DNA of 64,000 bases, taken from contig OX392533.1 of NCBI GenBank assembly GCA_947623455.1, positions 34,656,229 through 34,720,228 of the forward strand, given 5' to 3'. Source of the DNA: Mimachlamys varia (lineage: Eukaryota; Mollusca; Bivalvia; Pectinida; Pectinidae). This document shows, one piece after another, positions 11,341 through 22,130 of the stretch. The number at the start of each line of letters is the position of its first letter. Position 1 is the first letter of the stretch. The notes under the pieces were generated by a model that was not told the DNA's origin, searched no databases, and saw only the letters and a list, made by a program, of their open reading frames with translations. Made by a program: the position numbers and the translations under genes.

Positions 11341-11560
11341 TAGATCACGTAACACACACATATGCTGCACTTCTAAAATTTAGTAATAGATACAGTGAGC
11401 CGAAGAAATGAATTAAACTGCATCGTACAGCTGTTTCGTCCTCCTAGAACTCTTCAGTGATGCTAGGGGCCAAAAGGTAGGAATCCTTAATTTCTAAACT
11501 AATGTAGAATTAGAAGGGTCGGGTGCGTAAAACCCCTTTAATTTATTTATTTAGAAGTAA
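11341..11560 (+). repeat. Interspersed repeat family B, copy 1
   Basis: Contains ACACACATATGCTGCA, AATTAAACTGCATC, CAGCTGTTTCGTCCT, AACTCTTCAGTGATGC and GGGGCCAAAAGGT. The same unit occurs at 11722-11844, 15409-15596 and, inverted and in tandem, at 25128-25487. It looks like a short SINE- or MITE-sized repeat. I see no clear tRNA head or target duplication. Confidence 0.75.
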
Positions 11561-11721
11561 ATTTAAACTAGTTCTGTATAATTCCAAATCGTGTACTACA
11601 AAAATGTGTATATTAAGTACAGTGCCACTACTCAAATGAGATTAACTGTGGCTAGGAGGCTCCAGCAAACCTCGGGGACTAAAAAAAACCACCAGCAGAG
11701 TCTGCCACCCCCTATCATAAA

Positions 11722-11844
11722 GATCACGTAACCCACACATATGCTTTACCTCTTAAATTTAGTATTAGATACAGTATGCCGAAGAAATGAATTAAACTGC
11801 ATCATACAGCTGTTTCGTCCTCCTAGAACTCTTCATTGATGCTA
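11722..11844 (+). repeat. Interspersed repeat family B, copy 2 (truncated)
   Basis: Repeats the first part of family B (CACACATATGC to AACTCTTCATTGATGCTAG) and then runs directly into LINE-3 coding sequence at about 11845. Confidence 0.72.
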
Positions 11845-13074
11845 GATGTTGAGGATTTAAATTGTGCAGAATTAAAATGTTTTATTTCTACCATATTAGC
11901 GATTGCGAAATCCTGTATTCCGAACAAATTTGTAACCGTCGGATCAACGAACCTCCATGGATGTCAAACGAAATACTTTAGCTTATTCGCAAACGGAAAC
12001 GAGTACACAAAAGAGCCAACCGTACCATCAACAATGCGCATTGTTTGGCATTCCGCCATATTAGTAATACATGTGTTAATACTATAAAAAAAGGCTAAAT
12101 TTCAGTTCTTTAATGATTTGTCTGGAAAACTTTAAAAAAACTTCAAATCTTAGAGCAAAAGACTGGTGGAAACTTAATTTATTATTACCGAGCTCTGGTA
12201 AATTTTGCATACCTCCTTTAATCCATAACGATTCTGTTATTACAGATGACTTTCAAAAAGCTTGTCTATTTAATGATTTTTTTCTGTGCCCAGTCTGATG
12301 TTGATACTAACGCTAACCTCCCTACCATTGATGACACCCCTAACGAAATTTTGTCAACTGTAAACATAACAGTTGTAGATGTTAAAGACGATATTCTAAA
12401 CCTCGATTGTTCCAAAACTATTGGTCCAGATCTAGTAAATCCTCGACTACTCAAAGAAGCCGTAGATATTCTATGCAACCCCCTAAGTAGTCTTTTTAAC
12501 AAATCTCTAAAGCTCTATTTTTTTCCTTCTGAATGGAAAACAGCAAACGTTACTCCGGTACATAAAAAGATAGCAAGTCACAACTATCAAATTACAGACC
12601 GATTTCGTTATTATCCATAGTTGGAAAACTGATGGAAAGATGTGTCTTTAAATATATGAATATTTTTTTACTTACCAATACCCTCCTGTAATCTAATCAA
12701 TCAGGTTTTAGACATGGCGATTCTCCAACCAACCAGCTTCTTTCTATCATCCATGATATATACTCTTCTCTTGATAAAGGCAAAGAAATAAGAATGTTCT
12801 TTTGCGCCATCAGCAAAGCCTTCGACCGTGTTTGGCACAAAGGTCTTTTATGTTAACGTCTAGATTTGGTGTTCGAGGTTCTTTACTTTTATGGTTCGAA
12901 GATCATCTTCATGACCGGAAACAAAGAGTTGTTATTAACGGAAAACACTCTAGCTGGTGCTACATTAAGATCGGTGTTCAACAGGGTCCCATCCTTGGTC
13001 CTCTTTTATTTCTTATATTCCTCAATGATATTGTGGAAAATATTAATTCTATTATCAAATTATTTCAGACGATA
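11845..13074 (+). mobile_element. Decayed LINE-3 of this window
   Basis: Readable pieces: AKSCIPNKFVTVG (end of the endonuclease region, about 11905), SKTIGPDLVNPRLLKEAVD (12410), SEWKTANVTPVHKK (12527), NQSGFRHGDSPTNQLLSI (12698), FCAISKAFDRVWHKGLL (12800), SLLLWFEDHLHDRKQRVVIN (12878) and VQQGPILGPLLFLIFLNDI (12976). This is a LINE reverse transcriptase related to LINE-2. It is cut at 13075 by a small DNA element before the A-D-D box, and it has several frameshifts and stops. Confidence 0.87.
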
Positions 13075-13313
13075 CAATCTGATTAAAAAAATATCTTTAT
13101 CTCCTCGCCGTTCCGTAAACTTCTCTCTGCTGCGTTAAGATCTGAGCAAAGAATCCCATAGGAGGTCATGCTCTGATGACCTTTTGCATTAGCCGATCAA
13201 ATTACTACTATAAGAATCTTGACAGTGAAATTTTGAGGCGACAAGGCTTTCATAATCGCATTTGTCCGTTTAGTCATTTCGTCACCAAAAGTAATAATTT
13301 GATTGGCTAATGC
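13075..13313. mobile_element. CAATCTGA-type MITE, copy truncating LINE-3
   Basis: Starts with CAATCTGATTAAAA and CGCCGTTCCGTAAACTTCTC, as in the complete copy at 45321-45702, and continues through the shared internal sequence (GAGGCGACAAGGCTTTCATA). It inserted into the LINE reverse transcriptase. The far end merges with a second copy. Confidence 0.75.
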
Positions 13314-13550
13314 CAATCCGATTAAAATACAGATCCTTGTTCTCACTCCGTTTTACAAAGATCTGACAACATCCCATATGAGGTCATGTTCAGATTACCT
13401 TTGTCGCCTCTTTATATTTCTTAACACTAAAATGATTTCCCAATGACCTGTCATCTTGCAGCAAGTCATTTCGTCACATTATTCCACGTGAACTTTTTGG
13501 TGACGAAAGGACTAAACAGACAAATGCGAGTATGCAAGCTTTGTCGCCTC
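13314..13550. mobile_element. CAATCTGA-type MITE, second copy with variant end
   Basis: Starts CAATCCGATTAAAATACAG, then ATCCTTGTTCTCACTCCG, the alternative (type II) terminus also found at 15807-15917 and 19012-19200. It continues with CATCTTGCAGCAAGTCATTT and fades near 13550. Confidence 0.72.
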
Positions 13551-13984
13551 GAAGTGGGAACCAAGTCATCATTATCAATCCTAAGCACCCTAATAGGCAT
13601 ACTCAAAAACGTCAATCTTCATATCACAAAGATACAGAATATTTCTCATCGAGACAAAGATGGCGACCAGAACACTTGCCAATAGTCTGATCAACCTGCT
13701 TCTCTCGAATCCCTGTTATTAGTTTGTTTGTCAGCAGTAAACATCGATTACAGAAATCATAATATTTAGAGCAAGCCCTGGAATAACGAATCAACTGCGA
13801 CATGCAAACCCCATTGGCTGGAAAAGCAGGGATGTTACAGGGATAAAATGTACACTGTTTACAATAATACACTATCTGCATTGTAAGTTTTACTTTGACA
13901 AAACTAATGTAAGAAATTATACAAGTCTTTGAACCGTGAAAAGTATGTCGAAAAGGCATTTTTTAAAGCAGCGACCTTTTTAGC
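13551..13984. other. Stretch without a recognisable gene
   Basis: No family-like frame. The minus-strand frame at 13624-13959 has no domain features and unusual composition, so I treat it as chance. Confidence 0.5.
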
Positions 13985-14470
13985 AAATATATGTCAAACA
14001 ATAAAATCTCGACTTGCAACTTTTTTATTTTTTTTTATCTATTTAAGTTTTTCAACACGTGTTCTCTTAAACCAAATGTGATACCACAAATACAGATACT
14101 ATCAGGATAGTTTTTTCTTCACACATTTTACAAAACATTACTCATGGTTAATATATTTATATTTTAATATCTGGCTCCCCGATAGAATACTTGTATCTTC
14201 AACCTTACTTGACACAAACAAGCTTATATCTGATATACCTCCAGGGATTATAATCCGAAAGGCTGAGCCGTTCGGTATAAAGGTCTAATAAGGTCAATCA
14301 TAAAAAACATTTCATGCATAACCCAACATTGACAGTATATAAAAGTCGTCATATCCCGGATTGACATCCCTACAGGCGGAGACAAAAGTGTCAGTGGTGT
14401 ACTGCTTCACGAATATCACGCTACAGTAATACCCCAAGGTAAGAATTAAGATTTTAAAATGTAAAAAAAT
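13985..14470 (+). promoter_or_regulatory. TATA-box promoter-like segment, copy 1
   Basis: TATATAAAA at 14336-14344 is followed by GTCGTCATAT, about 95 bp of sequence and a good splice donor (CCCCAAG then GTAAGA, GT at 14439). The whole block, including upstream sequence, has a diverged second copy at 16100-16504 with its donor at 17667. TATA box, short leader and donor suggest core promoters plus noncoding first exons of a duplicated gene. No coding exon is recognised downstream. Confidence 0.42.
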
Positions 14471-15408
14471 GTTGTAAAGAAAGAAGAGAAAAAGTCATTC
14501 CCGAAGTTAACGAATCATGGAGATTGCAAGTACAATTATTACGACGTACCTGCATAGGCTGTAATCAAAACTTGTTTGAAATCCCCTGGATAATGTTAAG
14601 CAAGTTATTAAAAGTGTAAAATGAAGAAATTTAGGTTCCGTGCTGACTGTCTTCTATCAAAGCATACGGCTGTAAAGTAATTTTTTAAAATGGATTTATC
14701 AAACTTTATCACCGCGTTGATAGTATTAAAAATGTTATCTCCACAGGCTATAACCTTAGTGCCATAATGGTGGAATCTTCTAGTTTGAAATCTCATGGTT
14801 GTGCCTCGTTGCGTTCAGTTTGTTCTTTTGTATATAGATCATCAACCGTAACACAATACCTATAACAGGGCGAACATAAAAAGTGTCGCAAAACACGGTC
14901 ATGGCCTGATTCAAGTTATAAATAAGCTTTCATTGCAATCACTTTACATATAGCATATATATTAGTGAGTTGTGTTAATGGAAAGTTCTGAGGTTCTTTT
15001 ATGTTGAAGAAAACCTTTTAACTATTGCCAGCAGTCGGTGGAACGACTTAAAAATAAGTCAAATTTGTCCTACTTAAATCTTCATTTACCTGTTCAATTT
15101 TTACATCAGATTAATTTTTTTTTCTAACTGTACAGTAAAGGGATTTTACGTCATTATGTTGCAATGCTATGTGGTGCTGAAATCGCAATACATATAATTG
15201 GTTTGATAGATAATCATGATTGTTTAAATATTTCCTCCGATTACCAACAGGACACTCTACCACCGCATACAACATCGTTCACTGACCAACACCAAGTGCT
15301 TAATAGGGTTTCAGGAATAATGAATATTTAATTTTTTTCATATTCCTGTAACACATTGCTATTGCTGATAACTTATATACAGCACGGTAACATACATTAC
15401 TTAATTAA
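14471..15408. other. Stretch without a recognisable gene
   Basis: A short reading frame starts at the ATG at 14767, after an acceptor-like CCACAG at 14741-14746, and runs about 32 codons to TAA. It could be a small exon of the gene implied by the TATA segment, but nothing supports it further. The rest is AT-rich without signal. Confidence 0.4.
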
Positions 15409-15596
15409 AGATGACGTAACACACACATATGCTGCAAATTTTAAACTTAGTAATTGATACAGTATGCCGAAAAATAAATTAAACTGCATCATACAGCTGT
15501 TTCGTCCTTCTAGGACTCTTCAGTGAAGCATGGGGCCAAAAGGTGGGAATCCAAAATTTCTAAACTAATGTAGAAGCAGAAGGGTGCGGTGTGTTA
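15409..15596 (+). repeat. Interspersed repeat family B, copy 3
   Basis: Same order of blocks as copy 1 (CACACATATGCTGCA, CAGCTGTTTCGTCCT, GGGGCCAAAAGGTGGGAATC). Confidence 0.75.
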
Positions 15597-15806
15597 AGTT
15601 AAGTATGAAAACAATAAATAGGTTTATATAAACAACAGATATCTAATTTTTGCTACATTTTTCAGATGCATATTTGCTACCAAATTGAAAATACATTGCT
15701 AGATATTACAAGCATATCACGTGAGATCAAAACGAGATTTTAACGTGATCGAAACCTCACAAGAGCAGATCCTTAAATAACATTATATGCAAAGATTGGA
15801 ATTATG

Positions 15807-15917
15807 CAATCTGATTAAAATCGTATCTTGATCTCCGCGCCGTTCCGTAAACTTCTCTCTGCTGCGTAGGCCTTGTAAAACGGAGTGATAACAAGGATCT
15901 GTATTTTAGTCAGATTG
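15807..15917. mobile_element. 111-bp CAATCTGA MITE with perfect 9-bp target duplication
   Basis: Begins CAATCTGATTAAAATC and ends GTATTTTAGTCAGATTG. GGAATTATG flanks it on both sides (15798-15806 and 15918-15926). The left half carries terminus type I (CGCCGTTCCGTAAACTTCTC) and the right half type II (CGGAGTGATAACAAGGATC, inverted), so it joins two end variants. Nine-bp duplications are typical of Mutator-like elements. Confidence 0.88.
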
Positions 15918-16099
15918 GGAATTATGATCATACCATATTACGAAATTAAATTGATCGGTATCCATTAATATCACAAAATAGTAATTAAGGGTTAAAATGC
16001 AAACCTCACATAACAAAAACAATATTTTAATGTTTATGCCGAAAAAAAACATGTGTTAAAAACTTGATAAAAGGTATGTTGAGAAAAACATGTTCATGA

Positions 16100-16504
16100 A
16101 ATAATTGATCATTTTGGCAAATAATAACGTTTTAATAGATCTTTATATTAAGGCATGTTGGTTTTTAAATTTTCTCTAAAACACAAACATTATACAACAA
16201 AAATAGATATTATCACAATATTATTTCTTCACGTATTTGACAAAAAAAACATTACTCATGTTAAATGGATTTACATTTTAAACCCGAGGTCACTGATGGA
16301 ATGCTATCTGATATACAGCAAGGTATTATAACCAGATAGACGAGCCGTTTGGTGTACAAAGGAAGAATAAGGTCAATCTTACCTTCGAAATATCCTTTCG
16401 TGCTTAGCCTCACTTTGAGAGTACATTTTGTATATAAAAGTCGTCATATGACGGATCGACATCCTTGCAAGCGGAGCCAAATGCACCGGTGTTGTTCTGC
16501 TTAA
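16100..16504 (+). promoter_or_regulatory. TATA-box promoter-like segment, copy 2, split by an insertion
   Basis: Diverged duplicate of 13985-14438, with TATATAAAA at 16431-16439 followed by GTCGTCATATGACGG. The leader is interrupted at 16504 by a 1140-bp element and resumes at 17648 with GCGACAACAATACCCCAAA, then donor GTAAGA at 17667. The conserved donor position in both copies favours a functional transcription leader in the ancestor. Confidence 0.42.
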
Positions 16505-17644
16505 TGCTTCGGTCACATCAACTTCCGATTAGGCTTAGGATGTACTCCCGGCATGATTTTTAGCCATTTTGGCCTGGTCCCCGGCCGGACACCAGACATG
16601 GCCGGCCGGTGGCCGGGGCTCTCAGGCAGAATCGGGGAGGTGCCCGAAGAGTTTTAACTCGAAGTTAAAATTTCTCCGGTGTCCCGTAGATTTTCATTAT
16701 CGTCCACATATCCTTCATACATCGTTTAAGTATCGTCCGATATCCGGCCGGCAATCGAGCGGTAATCGGCCGGTGTGTGTAGCCTCAGAGGAGAAATTTT
16801 TGGGACCGGAAATGGGCCGATATCCGGCCGATGTCTGTTTACACATTGGAAAGTAACCCACCGATGTCCGATCGGCTTGAACCGGTGTGGACCAGATATG
16901 TTACAGACATCGGCCGGTCACTGGCCGGCTAGAACCGGACATCGGCCGGACTATATAAACCCCCGTCAGTCGCCGTGTACAACATTATAGTGCGTTTCTA
17001 CACCTCCGTCTTCTCCTCGGGGCCCTCTGTCGCTCCCTCTCGGCCTCGTCTAACAGCGCCGCCAGTATCATCTTGTGTTGAAGTCTTGCTGCACCAAGAA
17101 GACTACGACTGGCGATGCTGGAACAGGAATTGGCGCACAATTCCTGTTCCAGCATCGGCAGTCGTAGTCTTCTTGGTGCAGCCATCGTAACGTTTTTACC
17201 ATGGCAGGTAGGGCGGCCATTATATACCTCTTGACCGAAGACGTAACCATCGGCCATCACACCGCCCGACAATCGCCCGACATTCGGCCGGGCCTGGTAC
17301 AAGCATCGTTCGTTGTCCGTAGGATGCTCGGGCGATATTCGTACGATGTCCGGTGAATAGGCCGGTTATCGCCGGACATCATAGGATAATCGGCCGATAA
17401 GTATTAGATGTTCGGTCGGTATTCACTGCCTCGCCGGCCCCCCAAAACATTCTCTTTTGGAAACAGACGCCGTACGATTACCAGACGGCCTCCGCACGGC
17501 CTCCGGACGGTGCCATTTATGTAAATGAGGTGTGACAAATTTTTTGACCGGTGTAGTCCGATGTCGGAAAAATGGCCAAAACCAGCGGTGTACTCCCGAT
17601 TACCCCCTATCCCCGGATACCGGCCGATCTTTGTGACAAAAGCA
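16505..17644. mobile_element. GC-rich non-autonomous element with TAA duplication, Harbinger-like
   Basis: Flanked by TAA at 16502-16504 and 17645-17647. Ends are inverted: left TGCTTCGGTCACA, right TGTGACAAAAGCA. The interior is GC-rich and full of CCGGCCGAT-type motifs, unlike everything around it. On the minus strand, near 17000-17060, it reads ILAALLDEAERERQ followed by P-R-R-R-R-R, resembling the start of HARBI1-like nucleases from memory. A 3-bp TAA/TTA duplication fits PIF/Harbinger. It splits the duplicated leader segment. No complete transposase is present. Confidence 0.65.
17090..17180. repeat. 91-bp near-perfect palindrome inside the GC-rich element
   Basis: Two 43-bp arms (TGCACCAAGAAGACTACGAC and its complement at the ends) flank a 5-base loop GCGCA. 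I see one mismatch between the arms. Any transcript would fold into a long hairpin. Confidence 0.9.
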
Positions 17645-17689
17645 TAAGCGACAACAATACCCCAAAGTAAGAGGCAGGATTTTGAAATG

Positions 17690-18254
17690 CATTTGTAGTT
17701 TTATTTTTTGGAACTTCATTATTATTATTTTTTTTTATTATTTATTTATTTTTATTTGTTGGAACTAGATTATCTTTTTCTCTTACGATATGACATTTAT
17801 ATTTATTTTACAAAATATGAGAAAGAAGTGCATTATCTTATTATAATCTTTATTTATGAAGTGAATGGTAGTTCTCAAAGGATCATAATGTTGGACGAAA
17901 GTATGTTGCTCGGAAATTAACCCACACTTTTATCAACACGAGATCATGACTTCGTTAAAAATATGAGAACTATTTGCGAAATACGCATGCCAATGTTATC
18001 ATATGACCTTACTTTTACGAGTACATATCTCTTTAATACGAGATGAGGATTAATGCGTAAGTTACAGACATTAAAACGAACGATGTGTAAGCTACATACA
18101 TGTTTTAACTATAATATGTACAATTTGCCTCAACCGAGGTTTGGATATTGCGGTATAAGATGTTGCCGAGACACAGAAAGTTTATTTTAATTCTTGTGCA
18201 TTTCTAAAAGAAGCACATATAAAACCGTCCTATATCTTTACTCTCAAATATATC
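17690..18254. other. Stretch without a recognisable gene
   Basis: Very AT-rich. The frame at 17708-17920 is low-complexity Tyr/Phe/Leu from T-rich sequence and is not credible as a protein. Confidence 0.6.
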
Positions 18255-18600
18255 AAAATGTCTCGAAAAATTGTCTATAAACGCATTTATGATTTTCTTG
18301 TCGCGAATAATATTCTCATACTAGAAAATTCTGGTTTAAAAAAACGGCTCTACCGTTAACCAGTTACTCAAAATTATTCAAAAAATTTACAAAAGCATTG
18401 ATGATGGAAAAGATGTATGTACAATATTCTTAGATGTTTCGAAGGCTTTTGATAAGGTATGGCACGAGGGATTAATATATAAACTTGAAAACATTGGTAT
18501 CAAAAGTAATCTGCTTAAATGGCTTAAAAGCTATCTTAACACAGGAATCAATTTGTTGTCTTGAACGGTCAATCATCAGAACGCAGGTATATAAAAGGTG
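18255..18600 (+). pseudogene. LINE-4 reverse transcriptase fragment
   Basis: Reads EKIVYKRIYDFLVANNIL? in the opening block (a Cys/Ser-altered start before it), then after a frameshift IFLDVSKAFDKVWHEGLI, KLENIGIKSNLLKWLKSYL and, after another shift, F-V-V-L-N-G-Q-S-S. It covers only the central reverse transcriptase with motif A. It ends where the AAAGGCCC-type element begins near 18602. Confidence 0.85.
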
Positions 18601-18601
18601 T

Positions 18602-18873
18602 CAGGTGTTCTTGACAAGAAAATCCAAAGAATTGAAAATAATTCAAGTGGGGCCCAGTTCAACAACAAGCCGAAGGTAGAAGACGGTTCAAAATAGGCGG
18701 GTGTTTACAAATACAGTGTTTCAACTGCTGCTGTATCGGTAATCGCGTCAGAATTCATCTTGAAGATTGCTGATATCTGTTAATCTTAACTAAATCTATA
18801 AATATTTTAATTTATTAGGCTTGCTTGATTTTCGCTTCAAGATTTGCCGAAAGTTACGTATATTGGACCTTTA
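18602..18873. mobile_element. AAAGGCCC-type element, copy 1 (left end missing)
   Basis: Shares AATCCAAAGAATTGA, GGGGCCCAGTTCAACAACAA and TTGCCGAAAGTTACGTATAT with the more complete copy at 28436-28813, in the same order. Confidence 0.75.
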
Positions 18874-19011
18874 TCACCAAATCTAGTTTACTTTCTAGAT
18901 CGGTTGTTGACTTACTGTTTGAGTGGTTATTGAACATCTTACCGTATGACACGTAATCTTGACAATCCCATATGTCAGGGGTCAGGGTCTTATATGATCT
19001 TTGTAAATACC

Positions 19012-19200
19012 CAATCTGATTAAAATACAGATCCTTGTTATCACTCCGTTTTACAAGGATCTGACAACATCCAATGAGAGGTCACGTCACGTTCAAATGA
19101 CCTTTGTGGCCCCTTTACTTAACACTAAAATAAATTTTCAAAGACCTGTCATCTTGCAGCAAGCCATTTCGTCACATTATTCCACATGAACTTTTTGAAA
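19012..19200. mobile_element. CAATCTGA-type MITE, left half with type II end
   Basis: CAATCTGATTAAAATACAG, then ATCCTTGTTATCACTCCG and the shared interior CATCTTGCAGCAAGCCATTT. It stops near 19200, so the right half is absent. Confidence 0.75.
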
Positions 19201-19415
19201 TTTATAAACGATAAAAAGTCTTTATATCATAAATATTCATTAGGCAAGATATTTTTTGTATTAATATGCACATAAAATATGATAATGGCAAAGCTTTAAA
19301 AGAGCGCAGCTTTAGTTAATCTCTGATATTTACTGAGAATACCCTACCAAAGTCAGCAAGTCAATGAATATTTTAGCTGCGAGTTTATATAATATCGAAT
19401 GGATGCAATGTTTAA

Positions 19416-21142
19416 AGGGGCATCCCGCGAAAGCCTGAATGCCAGTTCTTGGATGAACATGGTGTCTGCACCACTTTTTATATTTTCTTGCTATTCCAGT
19501 ATTCAAAGTCCGCTCGAAATGTCTATATTGACCACTTGCAAAATCGCATTCCTCGGGAAAGCCCCGATAAAAATAGCGGTGATGACGCAACGAGACAAGC
19601 TTGTTGCAAGTCGCTTGACATGTTTGATGGGGGAGGCCATACGAGAGTGATGGCGTAATGTATACGGCTGATGAAACGGAGACAAAGTTATTGAATCACA
19701 TTCATATTAATAATCAGACATTAATTGCACACTTACAGATATTCAAATAAAGAAATATTTGTCGGCACATCGGCATCATTTATCGACACCAGGAATTATG
19801 TATATAATATATATATACCTGAGCGAGACCGGGTACGGAATACAGCCATGGTACAAACCTTAATTTATGTAAAAGATAATATTCACGAACCCAACTTTTC
19901 AGGTGATTTCATAAAATGTATGTAGCATGCATTGGAAAGTACGAAAATAAAATGACATGAAATGTTTGCGATTTTTTTCACAACTCAATATTTTGAGGAT
20001 TTTTTTTTCAAACTATCTATATATATATACCATGTACATTAATATTCATTTAAAATCTATCCAACTTACAGCGTCTTCACACGTTAACACGTATCACGGA
20101 ATGCGAATATTAAGTCCATACACTCATATAACGCACCACACCCTAAGCATGACTACATGTATATCTGATTTGGAACTGTTGAAACACTTATAACTACCCG
20201 TTATGAATATGGTTTGATAATTCCGCTTTCTTTTTACATTTTTTTTTTGTCCTCTTGTAAATGGACGTTGACCTTTTAAAACAAACCTTCAGGAATGCAA
20301 TATACATATATCGTATAACTTTGTTTTTGTTTTTTCTCTCGTTATGTATATATTTTCGGATCAAATTCAATACCGGGGTCGCAACCCGATGATATTTGTA
20401 CCTTCACTAATTTATAGATTAAGTATGAATATCACCTTTTTTTATATTTTTTGTCCAAATTGAAGCCGTATGTACCTCGGTTGCACATCCCGTTTTACAA
20501 CGTAATCAAACGACTTTTTCTGTTACGGTATATATTGTATTTGAAAAGGTCTTTCTATCCAGAAATAACATTAAATCATACTGTTTCACTGGAACATGAA
20601 GTATTATAAAGGGAATATTATAAAACACACTCTTAAGTTTAAAATTACACACGCATTTTATGCTACAGAAGACTGAGACAGTTTCCCCTTGGGTAGCCCC
20701 AAAACCAAATCAAAGCTTTATTTGTGCATGTTACCGTTACACAGAAGAAATATGTAACATACACACAATAGAGCAGGTAGTTTCTCCTTTTTATACTTCC
20801 CATCTCTCAATATGATTCCGTAACGCAGTCTTGCGTTATATTTTGACCGTTCGGCAACTTTTCGCTTAGTAGTTAGGCCTTATCGCGATGTAACGGTAAT
20901 ACCAGATAGAGTGTTTACAATTGAAACGGCGCTCGCTGTGCATGCGTTAGTAGGTGGAAATCCCAAGCCGGGCGTCTGGCTAGACCGTTTGGAATTTCAC
21001 TAGTTATTTTGAAATTATTTATTTTATGAATTCATATCAGCAAAATCCGATCGTCGTAGTCCATAAGAATACCCACTCGATATGTGTATGTAATATTTTG
21101 AAAAAAAATATGAAAAAAAGCTAACTTTCGCGGGATGCCCCT
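19416..21142. mobile_element. Complete 1.73-kb TTAA-flanked non-autonomous transposon (copy 2)
   Basis: TTAA flanks the element at 19412-19415 and 21143-21146. Left terminus AGGGGCATCCCGCGAAAG, right terminus its complement (TTTCGCGGGATGCCCCT). The right 1.2 kb matches 1-1226 at high similarity. No long reading frame is present, so transposase would have to come from elsewhere. TTAA duplication points to a piggyBac-type mobiliser. The inverted repeats are short. Confidence 0.83.
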
Positions 21143-21344
21143 TTAACTGTTATCCAAAAATAAAAACAGATCTTCATGTCAATGTCTTCTTTTGTATTCT
21201 CTCAGAATGTGATCGAGTTAGCGACTAAAACCAAGGTTTAAGCGCTGAAAAATAATAAAATAAGATAAAAATGGAGTACATGATATTTGTACATTGACCT
21301 AACGGTTAAGATTTGACTAATATCTGTATAACCCTAATGATAAA

Positions 21345-21645
21345 TGTCGCCTCTTTACTTAACATTAAAATAATTTTCCAGCGACCTGTCATCTTGCAGC
21401 AAGCCATTTCGTCACATTATTTCACACTAACTTTTTGGTGACGAAATGACTAAACGGACAAATGTGTTTATGCAAGCTCGGTCGCCTCAAAATTTCACCG
21501 TCAAGATTCTGCCAGTAGTAATTTGATTGGCTAATGCGAAAGGTCATCGGGACATGACCCCCTATGGGATTATCTAAGATCTTAACGCAGCAGTGAGAAG
21601 TTTACGGAACGGCGCGGAGATCAAGATATGATTTAAATTAGATTG
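21345..21645. mobile_element. CAATCTGA-type MITE, right portion
   Basis: Carries the interior (CATCTTGCAGCAAGCCATTT) and a full right end, CGGAGATCAAGATATGAT to TAGATTG. The left terminus is missing. Confidence 0.75.
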
Positions 21646-21763
21646 CGCTACAAACTATCCACGAGAGATATAACCCCTAAACACCTGTCACGACTTCGTG
21701 TGACTTGTGCAATCGCATAGCTTTCGTTTCATGTCAGATACAGTTCATATATAAGTTTTCCTC

Positions 21764-21863
21764 GTCGGGACATGACCCCCTATGGGATTTTCTCAGGTCT
21801 TAACGCAGCAGAGAGAAGTTTACGGAACGGCGCGGAGATCAAGATATGATTTTAATTAGATTG
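21764..21863. mobile_element. CAATCTGA-type MITE, right end only
   Basis: About 100 bp repeating the last part of the preceding copy, from CGGGACATGACCCCCTATGG to TTAATTAGATTG. Confidence 0.75.
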
Positions 21864-22032
21864 GTTTAATCCGATAGTCAAATTTAAATGAATTAAGGAC
21901 AGTAATATTGTCTAAGAAAAGTAATATATGGCTCACATTTTAGCATTTGATGGTAATGTAATTCTGCCAACGGTGTTTTCTTCCTACTGTCAATACGGTC
22001 AAGTTTCTATCTCAACTTTCTTCGTGTCTTGC

Positions 22033-22130
22033 CCTTAGTTTAATCGATTTTGAGTTCAACACAACCATACTCCAAACTCACAATCGTTTAAACTAGGGGC
22101 AAAATGTGAACAAAGGAAAGATTTACATGG
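22033..22130. repeat. Interspersed repeat family A, two partial copies facing each other
   Basis: TTAGTTTAATCGATTTTGAG on the plus strand is followed at 22074-22130 by the inverted partner with CTAGGGGCAAAATGTGAACA. Confidence 0.65.

Noticed and set aside
16569..17302. Several overlapping open frames in the GC-rich element
   Set aside because: They occur in three frames on both strands of a GC-rich, motif-repetitive element and lack stops for compositional reasons. Only a short stretch resembles a Harbinger N-terminus.
17708..17920. 70-codon Tyr/Phe/Leu-rich frame
   Set aside because: It arises from a T-rich low-complexity run and has no conserved feature.
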